Assembly: GCA_964588335.1 (NCBI GenBank) | Contig: CAZPOV010000004.1 | Span: 62,001-126,000, forward strand | Source of the DNA: JAGQZY01 sp964588335 | GTDB taxonomy: Bacteria; Bdellovibrionota; Bdellovibrionia; Bdellovibrionales; JAGQZY01 | Direction: 5' to 3' | Length of the DNA: 64,000 nt | In this document: positions 15,826 to 24,793 of the stretch, in pieces | Layout: each line of letters opens with the position of its first letter | Numbering within the stretch: the first letter of the stretch is position 1 | Made by a program: the position numbers and the translations under genes | Notes under the pieces: model-generated | Seen by the model: only the letters and a program-made list of their open reading frames with translations | What the model was told of the DNA's origin: nothing | The model's database searches: none

Positions 15826-17253
15826 ATGAGCCGAGTATCAAACTTAATGTCCGTCGGTCGACGGTCAATGATGAACAGCCAGACGGGATTGCATACCGTT
15901 GGGCACAACATCGCCAATAAAGAAACAGAAGGATACTCACGCCAGCGCATTGAAACCCGCGCCAATGGAGCCCAAGGAAGTGGAAAGCGCCGTATTGGAA
16001 TGGGTGCCACCGCTGCCGCTGTCCGCCGGATCAACAATCCCTATCTCGAAAAACAATTGGGGCAAGAGAAATCAGAGTTGTCGACGACTAAAGGTCGCCA
16101 ACAGGGTCTAAGCCGCTTAGAGCAAGTCTTCAACGAGCAACAGGTCGAAGGCTTTAACAATTCTTTAGGAAACTTTTTTAATGCTTGGCGAGAACTCTCC
16201 ACAAATCCCGAAAGTATGCCGCGAAGAACCGCGGTGCGAGCCTCCGCCGAAACATTAGTAAACGATTTTCACAACATGAGCTCACAGCTGGATGAAATTT
16301 CAGCCGACATCAATTCTCAAATGCAAATCTCGGTGAACGATATCAACTCTATGACCAGTGAGATCGCCACCCTCAACCAACAGATCCAAGAGGTTGAACT
16401 TTCAGGCGGATGGGCCAACGACGAGCGTGACCGTCGAGACCTTTTGTTGAAAAAACTAGGTGAAGAGATCGACATCCAATGGGCTGAGGGTGAAGACTCG
16501 GCTGTGACGGTGCAGACCGCAAAGGATGCGGTTTTAGTGGTTGGGGGAATTGCCAACAACCTTCAGGCCGTATCGACACCCATGCGTGAAGGCAAAGACG
16601 AAGGCGATTTTGATATCGTTTTTTATCACCACGATTATGCAGAACCGCTTTTGCTCACCGACCGCATTGAAGGTGGACGTTTGGGTGGACTTTTAAGCGT
16701 GCGCAGTGGTGAGTTGAATGGTGTGAAGCACGATATCGATAACTTGGCCTTCACCGTATCAAATGAAATCAACCAAATTCACGGTAAGGGTTTTAATGCT
16801 TACAACCAAACCGGCGTGAACTTCTTTGAACCGACTCAAGGCGCTCACAACGCGGCGGAGTACTTACGCATGAATTCGGAGATCGAAAGAGATTCGGCGC
16901 GAATTTCTGCCGGTCGCGATCCCAATCGGCCAGGGGACAACCGTGTGGCCAACGAGATTGCTGAGCTTCAATACGGCAAACCGATTTTTGGTGGAACCTT
17001 AACGTTGGACGAATTTTACAAAGGAATTGTTGGAGAGCTGGGGATTAAAACTCAAGCCGCCAACCGACAAGCCGATGTGCAGGGAAATATAGTCAACCAA
17101 CTAGAAAACTTAAGAGAGAGTATCAGCGGGGTCAGCCTGGATGAAGAAGCGGCCAAAATGATTGAGATGCAAAAGCATTTCGACGCTGCCGCTCGTCTGA
17201 TTCGAACGGCGGACGAGATTTTAGAAACAGTTATTAACATTAAGAGGTACTAA
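15826..17253 (+). CDS. flgK: hook-filament junction protein FlgK (HAP1)
   Basis: 475 residues. N-terminal SVGRRSMMNSQTGLHTVGHN, then IANKETEGYSRQRIETRANG, characteristic of HAP1; further on NPYLEKQLGQEKSE, FNNSLGNFFNAWRELSTNP, ERDRRDLLLKKLGEEIDIQW and a C-terminal SGVSLDEEAAKMIEMQKHFD that ends in AADEILETVINIKRY-like sequence. It joins the hook to the filament through FlgL and is exported through the flagellum. It lies 64 bases after flgN, and flgL follows after 7 bases. Confidence 0.96.
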   Translation: MSRVSNLMSVGRRSMMNSQTGLHTVGHNIANKETEGYSRQRIETRANGAQGSGKRRIGMGATAAAVRRINNPYLEKQLGQEKSELSTTKGRQQGLSRLEQVFNEQQVEGFNNSLGNFFNAWRELSTNPESMPRRTAVRASAETLVNDFHNMSSQLDEISADINSQMQISVNDINSMTSEIATLNQQIQEVELSGGWANDERDRRDLLLKKLGEEIDIQWAEGEDSAVTVQTAKDAVLVVGGIANNLQAVSTPMREGKDEGDFDIVFYHHDYAEPLLLTDRIEGGRLGGLLSVRSGELNGVKHDIDNLAFTVSNEINQIHGKGFNAYNQTGVNFFEPTQGAHNAAEYLRMNSEIERDSARISAGRDPNRPGDNRVANEIAELQYGKPIFGGTLTLDEFYKGIVGELGIKTQAANRQADVQGNIVNQLENLRESISGVSLDEEAAKMIEMQKHFDAAARLIRTADEILETVINIKRY

Positions 17254-17260
17254 GTAAGTT

Positions 17261-18313
17261 ATGCGTGTCGCTGATAAAATGAATCACTCTCAGGTGATTG
17301 ATAATCTCAATAAAAACCGCTTTGAGCTCTCGAAGTTTCAAAACCAAGCGGCTTTGCAAAAAAGGATCACCAAACCTTCAGATGATCCTCTTGGCGCTTC
17401 ACGTATCTTAGAATCTCGCACCGAGCTGCAAGGCTTTGAGCAATTTGAAAAAAACATTCTTTCCACCAAAGCCTTTATCGAATTTTCAGAAACCTCCCTT
17501 GGAGAAGTGGGCGATCTGTTGATTCGAGCCAAAGAGTTGGCCGTGCAGCAAGCCAGTGATGGTGCCTCCGGCCCAGAGACTCGAAAAATGGTGGCCAAAG
17601 AGATGGAACAAATCTTCGGTCAATTGGTGAACATCGGTAACCGCAAATTCGGAGACCGTTATTTGTTTGGTGGCTACAAAACCACCAAAGCGCCATTTGA
17701 TATGCAAGGAAACTACTACGGCGATGACGCTGAAATTGAAGTGCCCATCGACAAAGATGCCAAAATGGTGATGAACATCCCAGGCAGTAAAGTTTTCCTT
17801 GGCAAGCGAATCAATGACCCAGTCACCACCACTCGCGAGTTGGATCCGTCGTTGCAAGAGGACAACTCACCGGTGACACCGCCTGAAGTGGTGGAAGCCC
17901 GCGGACCGGCCAGCACCCTTGAGGGCTCTATTATTGATGATCCAACCATCAATGACCAAGGCTACTGGGGACCAAAATCTGTTAATATGTTCTCTACGAT
18001 CAATGCCTTAAAGGTGGGATTGAAGACGAATGACAAATCGGTGATTCAAAACTCCTTGGATTTCTTAGATGATTCGTTAACACAGATCAACTTAGCCCGC
18101 GCCGAGCTGGGATCAAGAGTGTCGGTCCTTAACACGGGGCTTGAGACCATCCAAAAACTGCAGGTGGATTCAAAGATCCTAGAGTCAGAGATTGAAGACG
18201 TGGACATGTACGAGCTGGTCAATAACTTGAACCGAACCCAAACCCAGCTCGAAGCCTCACTGGCCACCTCCGGAAAAATGATCCAAAACAGCCTACTAGA
18301 CTTCATCCGCTAA
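17261..18313 (+). CDS. flgL: hook-filament junction protein FlgL (HAP3)
   Basis: 350 residues. Flagellin-like ends: MRVADKMNHSQVIDNLNKNR and KRITKPSDDPLGASRILESR at the N-terminus, DRYLFGGYKTTKAPFD centrally, and LVNNLNRTQTQLEASLATSG near the C-terminus. This is the last protein of the junction zone, onto which the filament grows. It is somewhat longer than E. coli FlgL, with extra central sequence around 185-215. It ends cluster I's fla unit and is followed directly by the REP-like palindromes, which may act as transcript end or stabiliser. Confidence 0.94.
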   Translation: MRVADKMNHSQVIDNLNKNRFELSKFQNQAALQKRITKPSDDPLGASRILESRTELQGFEQFEKNILSTKAFIEFSETSLGEVGDLLIRAKELAVQQASDGASGPETRKMVAKEMEQIFGQLVNIGNRKFGDRYLFGGYKTTKAPFDMQGNYYGDDAEIEVPIDKDAKMVMNIPGSKVFLGKRINDPVTTTRELDPSLQEDNSPVTPPEVVEARGPASTLEGSIIDDPTINDQGYWGPKSVNMFSTINALKVGLKTNDKSVIQNSLDFLDDSLTQINLARAELGSRVSVLNTGLETIQKLQVDSKILESEIEDVDMYELVNNLNRTQTQLEASLATSGKMIQNSLLDFIR

Positions 18314-18438
18314 AAGGTACCAAGTTCCTTTCCCGAACCCACCGCACCAAAACCCAAAAGGTGCCAGGCACCTTCCGGGTACACACCGCTCCCAACACCC
18401 CGCGTACCCAAAACGTGCCTGGCACCTTTCGGGAGGTG
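18313..18438. repeat. three-copy REP-like palindromic element
   Basis: Copy 2 is a perfect dyad AAGGTGCCAGGCACCTT (18358-18374). Copy 3 has the core GTGCCTGGCAC (18415-18425) flanked by CTTTCGGG and lies in the opposite orientation. A degenerate copy 1 (AAAGGTACCAAGTTCCTTT, from about 18314) comes directly after the flgL stop. Copies 2 and 3 share CCGGG/TCGGG and GGGTAC/GTACCC flanks, so the pair can fold into one large cruciform. The organisation is that of REP/BIME elements spread by RAYT-type transposases; genome-wide occurrence has not been checked. Confidence 0.7.
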
Positions 18439-18451
18439 AATCGTTGTTTGT

Positions 18452-18994
18452 TTATTTTTCATCTAAGGCTGCTTCCATAATTTTGTAATAGCCGTTGTCT
18501 TTGTCGGGAGCGTTGGCCAGATCATGGGCACACATGTAATTCACGTGGCCTTGGTAAGAGTCTTCAGCGACAACTTTCTCGCCCTCGGGGATCACCACAG
18601 TGTAGGTGGCCGACTCATCGCGCCGACCCAAGACCATGTTGGGGCCCATTTTGACGATGATTTCTTTAACATCGGGGCGAGCATTAACAGTTATATCCAA
18701 GCAACCTTCATATCGGATTTGCATAGCCTTTAAAAATTCTAAACTATTGTCAGCTACAATATTGACAGAGTCGCAGAACCATAACTGTGTGGATCTGTCC
18801 CAACCATCTGGAAGACTCAAGCTCCAGGAGGGGTCGATTTCTTTTAGAGGAGAGAACCAGGCACACCAACCACTCGAGCTAATACTGGTTTCACCAATAC
18901 TGAAATTAATTTTTTCTGCGTCTTCAATAAGGGGTTCTGCCAAAGCAGTAGTCATGATCGAAAGAGCGAAAATAGTAGGAAAAAGTTGTTTCAT
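18452..18994 (-). CDS. secreted hypothetical protein
   Basis: 180 residues from the ATG at 18994 (GGAG 6 bases upstream; an earlier in-frame ATG lacks a site). Signal peptide MKQLFPTIFALSIMTTALAE. The mature protein has several cysteines (WCAWFS, LWFCDSVN, YEGCLD, NYMCAHD), probably forming disulfides in the periplasm, and a beta-rich pattern (YTVVIPEGEKVVAED). I recognise no family. It converges with flgL across the REP-like elements and appears monocistronic. Confidence 0.62.
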   Translation of the reverse strand: MKQLFPTIFALSIMTTALAEPLIEDAEKINFSIGETSISSSGWCAWFSPLKEIDPSWSLSLPDGWDRSTQLWFCDSVNIVADNSLEFLKAMQIRYEGCLDITVNARPDVKEIIVKMGPNMVLGRRDESATYTVVIPEGEKVVAEDSYQGHVNYMCAHDLANAPDKDNGYYKIMEAALDEK

Positions 18995-19275
18995 AGGGAG
19001 CTCCATAAAATTAAGGTTAGCCAGACAAGATGAGACAAAAAAGTCACAAGTAATAGATTCTCTGTAAAATTAACAAGACTCTGTAGTATTAACTCGAAAG
19101 TCGGTCCACGCTCGATACATTTGTTCGCGAAAAAGAGCAGCAACTCCGTAATTCCACTGGGTGTTTTTTATATGGGGCTCAGTTGTCTTCTTGACTTTCA
19201 TAGGCCTGGAATATAGCTATTTTTCTTCCTCTATATATAGATGAGAACTTTGACGAGGATGTTGAAGGAGAAAAT

Positions 19276-19509
19276 ATGCTAGTCCTAACAAGAAAGCTTG
19301 GTGAAAGCATAGCCATTGATGACCACATAAAGATCCGAGTGGTTCAGATCAAGGGCAAGCAAGTCAGGCTGGGCATCGAAGCCCCGCGTGATACCAAAAT
19401 TCACCGAGAAGAAGTCTACGTGTCCATTCAGGACCAAAACAAAGCGTCCACAGAGACCTCCGCCGAAAAAGTCCAAGAAGTCGCTAGTTTGCTTAAGAAC
19501 AAAAAATAG
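19276..19509 (+). CDS. csrA: carbon storage regulator CsrA
   Basis: 77 residues. Typical CsrA start MLVLTRKLGESIAIDDHIKI, RVVQIKGKQVRLGIEAP, then the RNA-binding HREEVY segment, with a longer polar C-terminal tail. CsrA dimers bind GGA motifs in mRNA leaders and usually repress flagellin or carbon-storage genes. The leader has two GGA triplets (19257-19259 and 19267-19269), the second being the Shine-Dalgarno sequence itself (AAGGAG), so self-repression is likely. It sits 117 bases before fliW, its protein antagonist, and downstream of flgL, as in many flagellated bacteria. Confidence 0.95.
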   Translation: MLVLTRKLGESIAIDDHIKIRVVQIKGKQVRLGIEAPRDTKIHREEVYVSIQDQNKASTETSAEKVQEVASLLKNKK

Positions 19510-19626
19510 CGCAAAGCATTAAAAAGCCCAGGAATTAGACCTTGCACTCTGCGAAAGGTCCAGAATACTATTTAGTCACTAACCCATAGCAGGGGAAAAG
19601 TCGTCTAAGCTTTGTAGGGGGGGCCT

Positions 19627-20169
19627 ATGTTAGTCAATACGACCAGATTTGGACCGATTGAAATAGCAAATGAGGATATTTTAACCTTTACCGAAGGTTT
19701 GCTCGGCTTCAATGACCTTGAAAAATTTGTTCTTTTGGATGACCCCAATGACGAAATTTTTGCTTGGCTGCAGAGTTGTGACGAAGCCAGCATCGCTTTT
19801 CCTGTTTTAGAGCCCGAACTTTTCGAAGACAATTACTCCTTACAAATGTCAAAATCCGACTTACAAAGCCTGCAAGCCACAGAAACGTCTCAGCTACGCT
19901 CTTTCTGCATCATTACGATCCCAGAAGATCCGGCCCGAATGACGGCCAACCTAAAAGCTCCGGTTATAGTTAATGTCGAAAAGAGGTTGGCCCGCCAATG
20001 TGTCTTACAAAATAATAAGTTGGAAATCCGTGAGCCCATTTTTGCGAAACTTCAGCAAAGAGTGGTGGCCCATAATCCTGAGTCTATTAAAAGCCAAGTG
20101 GCGGACTGGGGTGTGGCTGTGCGCTTAAAAGACGACAAACGCAAACGCGAACCCGAAGCCGGTCTTTAG
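19627..20169 (+). CDS. fliW: flagellar assembly factor FliW
   Basis: 180 residues. FliW pattern: TRFGPIEIANEDILTFTEGL, LLGFNDLEKFVLLDD, a FAWLQSCDEASIAFPVLEP segment, then LRSFCIITIPEDPARMTANL and KAPVIVNVEKRLARQCVL. FliW sequesters CsrA and is itself sequestered by flagellin, which couples flagellin translation to export. The C-terminus (about 145-180) is an extra basic extension beyond the usual 150 or so residues. The leader contains GGGGGGG just before the ATG and a GGA at 19594-19596. Confidence 0.94.
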   Translation: MLVNTTRFGPIEIANEDILTFTEGLLGFNDLEKFVLLDDPNDEIFAWLQSCDEASIAFPVLEPELFEDNYSLQMSKSDLQSLQATETSQLRSFCIITIPEDPARMTANLKAPVIVNVEKRLARQCVLQNNKLEIREPIFAKLQQRVVAHNPESIKSQVADWGVAVRLKDDKRKREPEAGL

Positions 20170-20196
20170 GTTTCATTCTTTAATTCTGAATTCGAT

Positions 20197-21471
20197 TCAC
20201 TCTAAGATCACCAGGCCTTGGTTTTTATCCAAGCTGATGTATATACGATTCTTCCAAGCGTAAGGCACGCTCGTGAAGGAGCCGGGCAGATCAATATTAT
20301 TGATCAACTTTCCGGTCTTGGCATCTAAGGTACAAAGCTGAAAGGTTTTGCAGCGGCTCCAGGCCAAGTACTCACCCTTACGCTTGGGATCTTCAGTAAT
20401 AAGAATACTAAACATATGATTGCGGTCGCCATGGCGCAAACGCCAAAGGATCTCGCCATCAGTCAGATTCAAGGCAGTGATGTCGCCCACTTTGGTGTTG
20501 GTGATGCCGATGTTGGCATCGGGCACCAAGCTGAGACTGGTTTGAATACGTCCGCCCATAAACTGAGTCCAACGGGGTTTGCCGGAGGCAATGTCATAGG
20601 CGTGGTAGTTGCGGTCCCATGAGCTAAAGTAAGCGGTGCCGTCCCAAATCATGGGCGTGCCTTTCACCTGTCCTTTCAATTGTTTTTTCCAAACAATCTC
20701 ACCGGTGTCAGCCTTCAAGGTGTAAATGCGTCCACTGTTAGCTCCGGCCAGGACTGTGTCGGTGGTTTTGTCGTAAGCCGGTGACGAGTGCGAGTGTCCG
20801 CCCAGCCATTCCGAAACCCACTGGGTTTCGCCGGTGTTGCAATCAAGTCTGGCCACCACACCATTGGGGTGACTGGTCTCAGCGGTGATAAACAAACCGC
20901 CGTCAGCCAGTAAAGGTGAAGCGCCTATGTAATCGGCTACTGGGTTGGCCCAAATCAAATCGCCATTGGTTTTATCAAGAGCATACATAAAGCCATTGTA
21001 GGTTCCGATGTAAACCTTTTTGTCATCAACGGCCGCCGAGCCATGAATCCCGTTGTTGGAACCTGGTACATAGAATGACCAAAGGGGTTCGCCGTCGTGA
21101 TCAAGCTTAAAGAACCAGCCAGAGTCACTGCCAACATAAACTCCGGTGTCGTCAACCGTGGGGGAGGACTTCGAGGCGCCGTGAATATCAACATTCAGCG
21201 GATAGATTTTTTTAAAAATTTCAACTTTTGCTTTTGGTTGCGCCGAGCTTGGGGCAACGCCGGTTCTTTTGATGTCGTAGCGGTATTGAGCTGTGGCCTT
21301 GCAGTCAGATGGCAAAGTTTTATATAAAACCGCTTCCGAAAGGGGAGGACCGGTGACGATCTTATAATAGTCACCTCGAAAGTCTAAAAACTCCGGATTG
21401 TTAAAGTAACTCAGTACTAAGACCAAAACAGCAAGAAAGGCGAAAAGAACGTGAATGTGACTGTTTTTCAT
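20197..21471 (-). CDS. membrane-anchored PQQ-type beta-propeller protein
   Basis: 424 residues. One N-terminal transmembrane or uncleaved signal segment (about 8-24), then repeated blades of the PQQ/pyrrolo-quinoline-like type: SSPTVDDTGVYVGSDSGWFF, HGSAAVDDKKVYIGTYNGFM, YALDKTNGDLIWANP, GRIYTLKADTGEIVWKKQL, ALNLTDGEILWRLRHG. At least seven blades fit. The repeats look structural, as in BamB-like propellers; dehydrogenase catalytic residues are not evident. Last gene of a three-gene operon whose start overlaps the stop of the preceding gene (ATGA). Confidence 0.8.
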   Translation of the reverse strand: MKNSHIHVLFAFLAVLVLVLSYFNNPEFLDFRGDYYKIVTGPPLSEAVLYKTLPSDCKATAQYRYDIKRTGVAPSSAQPKAKVEIFKKIYPLNVDIHGASKSSPTVDDTGVYVGSDSGWFFKLDHDGEPLWSFYVPGSNNGIHGSAAVDDKKVYIGTYNGFMYALDKTNGDLIWANPVADYIGASPLLADGGLFITAETSHPNGVVARLDCNTGETQWVSEWLGGHSHSSPAYDKTTDTVLAGANSGRIYTLKADTGEIVWKKQLKGQVKGTPMIWDGTAYFSSWDRNYHAYDIASGKPRWTQFMGGRIQTSLSLVPDANIGITNTKVGDITALNLTDGEILWRLRHGDRNHMFSILITEDPKRKGEYLAWSRCKTFQLCTLDAKTGKLINNIDLPGSFTSVPYAWKNRIYISLDKNQGLVILE

Positions 21472-22691
21472 GAGGCCTCTCCTGAAAGAAACTCAGCCCA
21501 CAGAGGATTTTTTAAAGAGCAGACATCGTGAATATCTAAAACTTTAATAAACTTTTTTTGCGTGATGCGCTTGGAAAATAAAGTCAGGCTCAGTTTTTCA
21601 ATCTCATTTTTCCCAACATTCTCGCGACACAGTTGATGGGCTTGATTCAGAAACACCAAAGGATCACATTTTAATCGCGTGCCCAGGTTTTTCATGGGGC
21701 GTCGGATATGGGCTGTTCCTTGTGCGGTCTTGGCCACCATCAGGGCCTGACATTGGGTTTTTGAATCAAACATATTCAATGAGCTTAAGCGTGCCGCTCC
21801 TGAAAGCGAAGGATCTTTAACAACAAGAAATGGTACCAGTTGAAGAATAATAAAGATCACGAGCACCCAGCCAGTGATTCGATGGGTTTGCCAGCGAAAT
21901 AGGTGGCCAAGATAATCGGGAAGGGTTTTGTTTTCTTTAAAAACCTTCCACTCTTCGCAGACAAAAATACTGAGTAGGCAGAACATCACCATCGGGTAAA
22001 AGAAGCCAACGATGTGCCATGAAAAGGCGTGAAAGCCTAAAAACTGCACCAGGGTCGCCCAGCGCACCCAGCGGTTGCTGTGCAGGAGGCCAAACACTAG
22101 GACCAGCTCAAGCAACACCACATAGAATAAAGACGCCACCAAAAAGTCACCACCGATGTAAGGTGAGCGAATCATAGCCGCACCACTGAGCCAGTCGATA
22201 TTGATTTTTAAAAAACCGGCGGCAATGTAGAAGCCGACGATCAAATGTTTAATCACTTCGATTTTATGGGGAAGATATAGATAGGCCAGGGTCGCAAAGT
22301 AAATCATGTAGTGGTAATTTCCCATGAAGTTGTAATTGCTCATGTGTAGGAAAAACTTGAGTGCCGTAGCCAGCCCGAGAAGGCCATAAGCCAAGGGCAG
22401 CGTTTTTCGATTAACAAAGAACACCACGGCGACACAGCCAAGAAATAAGTAGGTGTAGAGTATCAGTGCCCATGAATCCATACTGATGGAAGAGCGGAAC
22501 AGATCACAATTCGGGAACCAAGGGAAACAAATGGGCTCGGTGTTGATACCACTTTGGCTGTTAAGAAAAAAGTTATTATTATCCCAATAAAAATAGGTCC
22601 ACACGTGGGTTAGAGCCAGAGCGACTCCATAGACTTTTAAAGTGATGTCGTCTTGGATGCTAAGAATTTGATTTTTAAAAAAATTAATCAA
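21468..22691 (-). CDS. HTTM-like multi-pass membrane protein
   Basis: 407 residues, TTG start at 22691 inside the end of the upstream gene. At least seven hydrophobic helices occupy residues 15-275, with an early YGVALALTHVWTYFYWD and later YHYMIYFATLAYLYLP and GFYIAAGFLKINIDWLSGAA. The arrangement resembles HTTM-domain proteins (related to vitamin-K-dependent gamma-carboxylases). The soluble C-terminal 110 residues contain several cysteines and have no known domain. Catalytic lysine/histidine assignments cannot be made from inspection. It is in the middle of the pentapeptide-HTTM-propeller operon, overlapping both neighbours. Confidence 0.6.
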   Translation of the reverse strand: MINFFKNQILSIQDDITLKVYGVALALTHVWTYFYWDNNNFFLNSQSGINTEPICFPWFPNCDLFRSSISMDSWALILYTYLFLGCVAVVFFVNRKTLPLAYGLLGLATALKFFLHMSNYNFMGNYHYMIYFATLAYLYLPHKIEVIKHLIVGFYIAAGFLKINIDWLSGAAMIRSPYIGGDFLVASLFYVVLLELVLVFGLLHSNRWVRWATLVQFLGFHAFSWHIVGFFYPMVMFCLLSIFVCEEWKVFKENKTLPDYLGHLFRWQTHRITGWVLVIFIILQLVPFLVVKDPSLSGAARLSSLNMFDSKTQCQALMVAKTAQGTAHIRRPMKNLGTRLKCDPLVFLNQAHQLCRENVGKNEIEKLSLTLFSKRITQKKFIKVLDIHDVCSLKNPLWAEFLSGEAS

Positions 22692-23304
22692 CTTTCACCA
22701 TCCCTTTTTCAAGAGCCACCTTTTCTGAAAACGGCAGTTGTGTTTTATCGTTAAACTGCGCTCCTTCAAAATTTGAAAATAAAATAAAAGTTCTCGATAG
22801 GTTGGCGCCTCTCAGGTCGGCATTAGAGAAGTTCACACTTTGCAATTGGCTGCCCCAGAAGTTTCCGTTGCTCAGGTCGCTGTTCGAGAAGTCGGTTTTG
22901 ACAAAACGGCTGCCAGTGGCAAAAACATTTTTCAAATTGCTGTCGGTGATACTGACGCCTTTAAAGTGGCTCCCTCGCAGATCCAAGTGGGTGGCAACCA
23001 CATCTTTAAATTCTGTTTGTAAAATAATCGAGCGTCGGAAAGCCGCATGGCTCAAATCGCCCCCTTTGATGGTTGTGACATAAAAGTAGCTAGAGTTGAA
23101 GACTCCGCCTTTCAAATTGATATTCTCATAGTTTTGATTGATGAAGCGAGACTTGGTTAAGTTACCACACTCACCAAAAAATTCGGGATTGGTTCCAGGC
23201 GCTTTGCGTTTTTGGCAGTATCCATCGACGAATCGAAATTCTAAATCAATGGCGGAAGAGAAGACCGAGAAAATTAAGCTGAACAATATTGATGAAAGTC
23301 CCAT
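22684..23304 (-). CDS. secreted pentapeptide-repeat protein
   Basis: 206 residues. N-terminal signal peptide (LSSILFSLIFSVFSSAID), a short cysteine-containing segment (DGYCQKRK...GECGNL), then about 20 pentapeptide repeats from residue 50, of the A(D/N)LXX class: 'NLKGGVFNSSYF', 'DLRGSHFKGVSI', 'DFSNSDLSNGNFWGS', 'NFSNADLRGANLSRT'. The repeats fold into a right-handed beta helix. The two cysteines near the start may form a disulfide. It leads an operon with two membrane-associated partners. Target unknown; gyrase protection is unlikely for an exported protein. Confidence 0.82.
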   Translation of the reverse strand: MGLSSILFSLIFSVFSSAIDLEFRFVDGYCQKRKAPGTNPEFFGECGNLTKSRFINQNYENINLKGGVFNSSYFYVTTIKGGDLSHAAFRRSIILQTEFKDVVATHLDLRGSHFKGVSITDSNLKNVFATGSRFVKTDFSNSDLSNGNFWGSQLQSVNFSNADLRGANLSRTFILFSNFEGAQFNDKTQLPFSEKVALEKGMVKVD

Positions 23305-23361
23305 CCCTCTATTGTTGGTAAAGGGAGGCTTTGACGCTAGTTACATCATGTCAATTTTTTC

Positions 23362-23949
23362 TTAGTCAACCGGGGTGATGCCACCGGTGGTGTTGGTGAA
23401 TACGGTCCAACTTGTACCACCACCTGCAGGAATCTCTTGTTTGAGGCCTGCAAAGGGAGAGCCGACATGTGAGGTCACAGAATATCCATTGGCGTCCTGA
23501 TCAATTTGGCCGGCGTTCACAATCTGCAAGAAAGTTCCACTGCGGCTAGGAGCATCGAAATAAATCTCTCCGACAAGATCGACCACGATGTTATTAAAGG
23601 CGATGCGACGGGCACCGACTTGAATCGACTTAAAGGTACACGTCGAAATCCCTTGAGAGTTAGAGGCTGAACAGTTGGAGTAGGTGATACCGACGGCACT
23701 AACACTCGATCCACTGTTGTCGACGAATTCAAAATTGGGTTTGTAGTTGGGAATAACCGAGGAGTCTGAGTTTTTTAGCAACACCACCAAGGTAGCACTG
23801 GTTTGTCCATCCCCGATTCCTCGTGAGGTGGCAAGAATTGTTGATTTTAAAAAGTCATCGCCGGTGATGTCGTCAATCGACACATCGATAGAACAATTGG
23901 CAAGCAATAAGGCCAAAATAATGGGACCTAAAACGTTCAACACCTTCAT
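23362..23949 (-). CDS. lipoprotein with bacterial Ig-like domain
   Basis: 195 residues from the ATG at 23949; a GTG two codons upstream is possible and neither has a strong ribosome site. Lipoprotein signal LALLLANC|S (Cys19). Residues 35-120 match a Big_1/invasin-like Ig fold (GDGQTSATLVVLLKNSDSSV, then FEFVDNSGSSVSA and CTFKSIQVGARRI). The rest is Gly/Thr-rich and may be a second beta domain. It is likely surface or periplasmic, in an adhesin-like or structural role (inference). No operon partner. Confidence 0.65.
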   Translation of the reverse strand: MKVLNVLGPIILALLLANCSIDVSIDDITGDDFLKSTILATSRGIGDGQTSATLVVLLKNSDSSVIPNYKPNFEFVDNSGSSVSAVGITYSNCSASNSQGISTCTFKSIQVGARRIAFNNIVVDLVGEIYFDAPSRSGTFLQIVNAGQIDQDANGYSVTSHVGSPFAGLKQEIPAGGGTSWTVFTNTTGGITPVD

Positions 23950-24229
23950 ACACACTTTATCGGACTCTAGTCTGTAAACTTTAGGCCCTTGTTCCGAAAC
24001 ACTTGTGTTAAATGCCTAAGATGACACACTTTCTTCGAGTTGGATCAAAGGCCAGTTGAAATCGAAAAAAAGGCGCTCTGAGTGGTAAAAACAAACCGTA
24101 GTGTCTCAGGACTAGGCAATTTTTTCCGGAACTAGACTTCAGATGATCTCAAATTGATCCGAATAAAAAGCATGAACCAATCGACCTCTTGAATGGAATC
24201 TTAGGCGGGTCAAAAACAGGGATGCAAGT

Positions 24230-24772
24230 ATGCTACAGATCATTGCTATTTTATTCGCCGTTTTTGTGAGCTTACCGACTCTGGCGAGCCCAGAAGAGGC
24301 CGTGATCATTGAAGTCCGTAAAAAAGTGAAACTGCACGACACGGAACGAACCTACGCCGATTACTTTATTCGCGGGGGCACTAAGTTGGGCTTGAGTCCG
24401 GGTGTGTTGGTCTCTGTCATGCGCCGAGTGCCTGTGCATGATCCTTTGCAAAATTCTTCAGTTGGAGACTTTGAAGTGAAAGTCGCCGATTTAGAAATCA
24501 TTCTTGCCGATGACAAAAAATCCATCGGTCGTTTAATAGAAATCGATCGTCGCGCCGCCCGTCCCATGCTGGCTTTCGATGCCGTAATGATTGGAGATAA
24601 ACTGGATCTCTCAAGCATGCGAACAAAAATGAGCCACCATGAAGCGGCCTCTAGTGTTTTTGATGAACCTCGTGGTCGTCGAATGCCCGCCAGTGTGACT
24701 CCTGAACCTGAATCTTCTGATTTTGAAGATAAACAGCAGGAAAATAATTCACCTTCATTGACAAATCCCTAG
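24230..24772 (+). CDS. secreted hypothetical protein, FlgT-C-like pattern
   Basis: 180 residues, signal peptide ending in TLAS. The mature N-terminal half has the beta-rich pattern VIIEVRKKVKLHDTERTYAD, GGTKLGLSPGVLVSVMRRVP, VADLEIILADDKKSIGRLI; the last 50 residues are polar and probably disordered. The 'G...GL.~G..v.V.R...' layout recalls the C-terminal domain of FlgT-like or secretion-associated proteins, but I cannot assign it. It lies 21 bases upstream of prmA on the same strand and is probably co-transcribed with it. Confidence 0.6.
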   Translation: MLQIIAILFAVFVSLPTLASPEEAVIIEVRKKVKLHDTERTYADYFIRGGTKLGLSPGVLVSVMRRVPVHDPLQNSSVGDFEVKVADLEIILADDKKSIGRLIEIDRRAARPMLAFDAVMIGDKLDLSSMRTKMSHHEAASSVFDEPRGRRMPASVTPEPESSDFEDKQQENNSPSLTNP

Positions 24773-24793
24773 TCCTCCCCGAAGAATCCCTCT

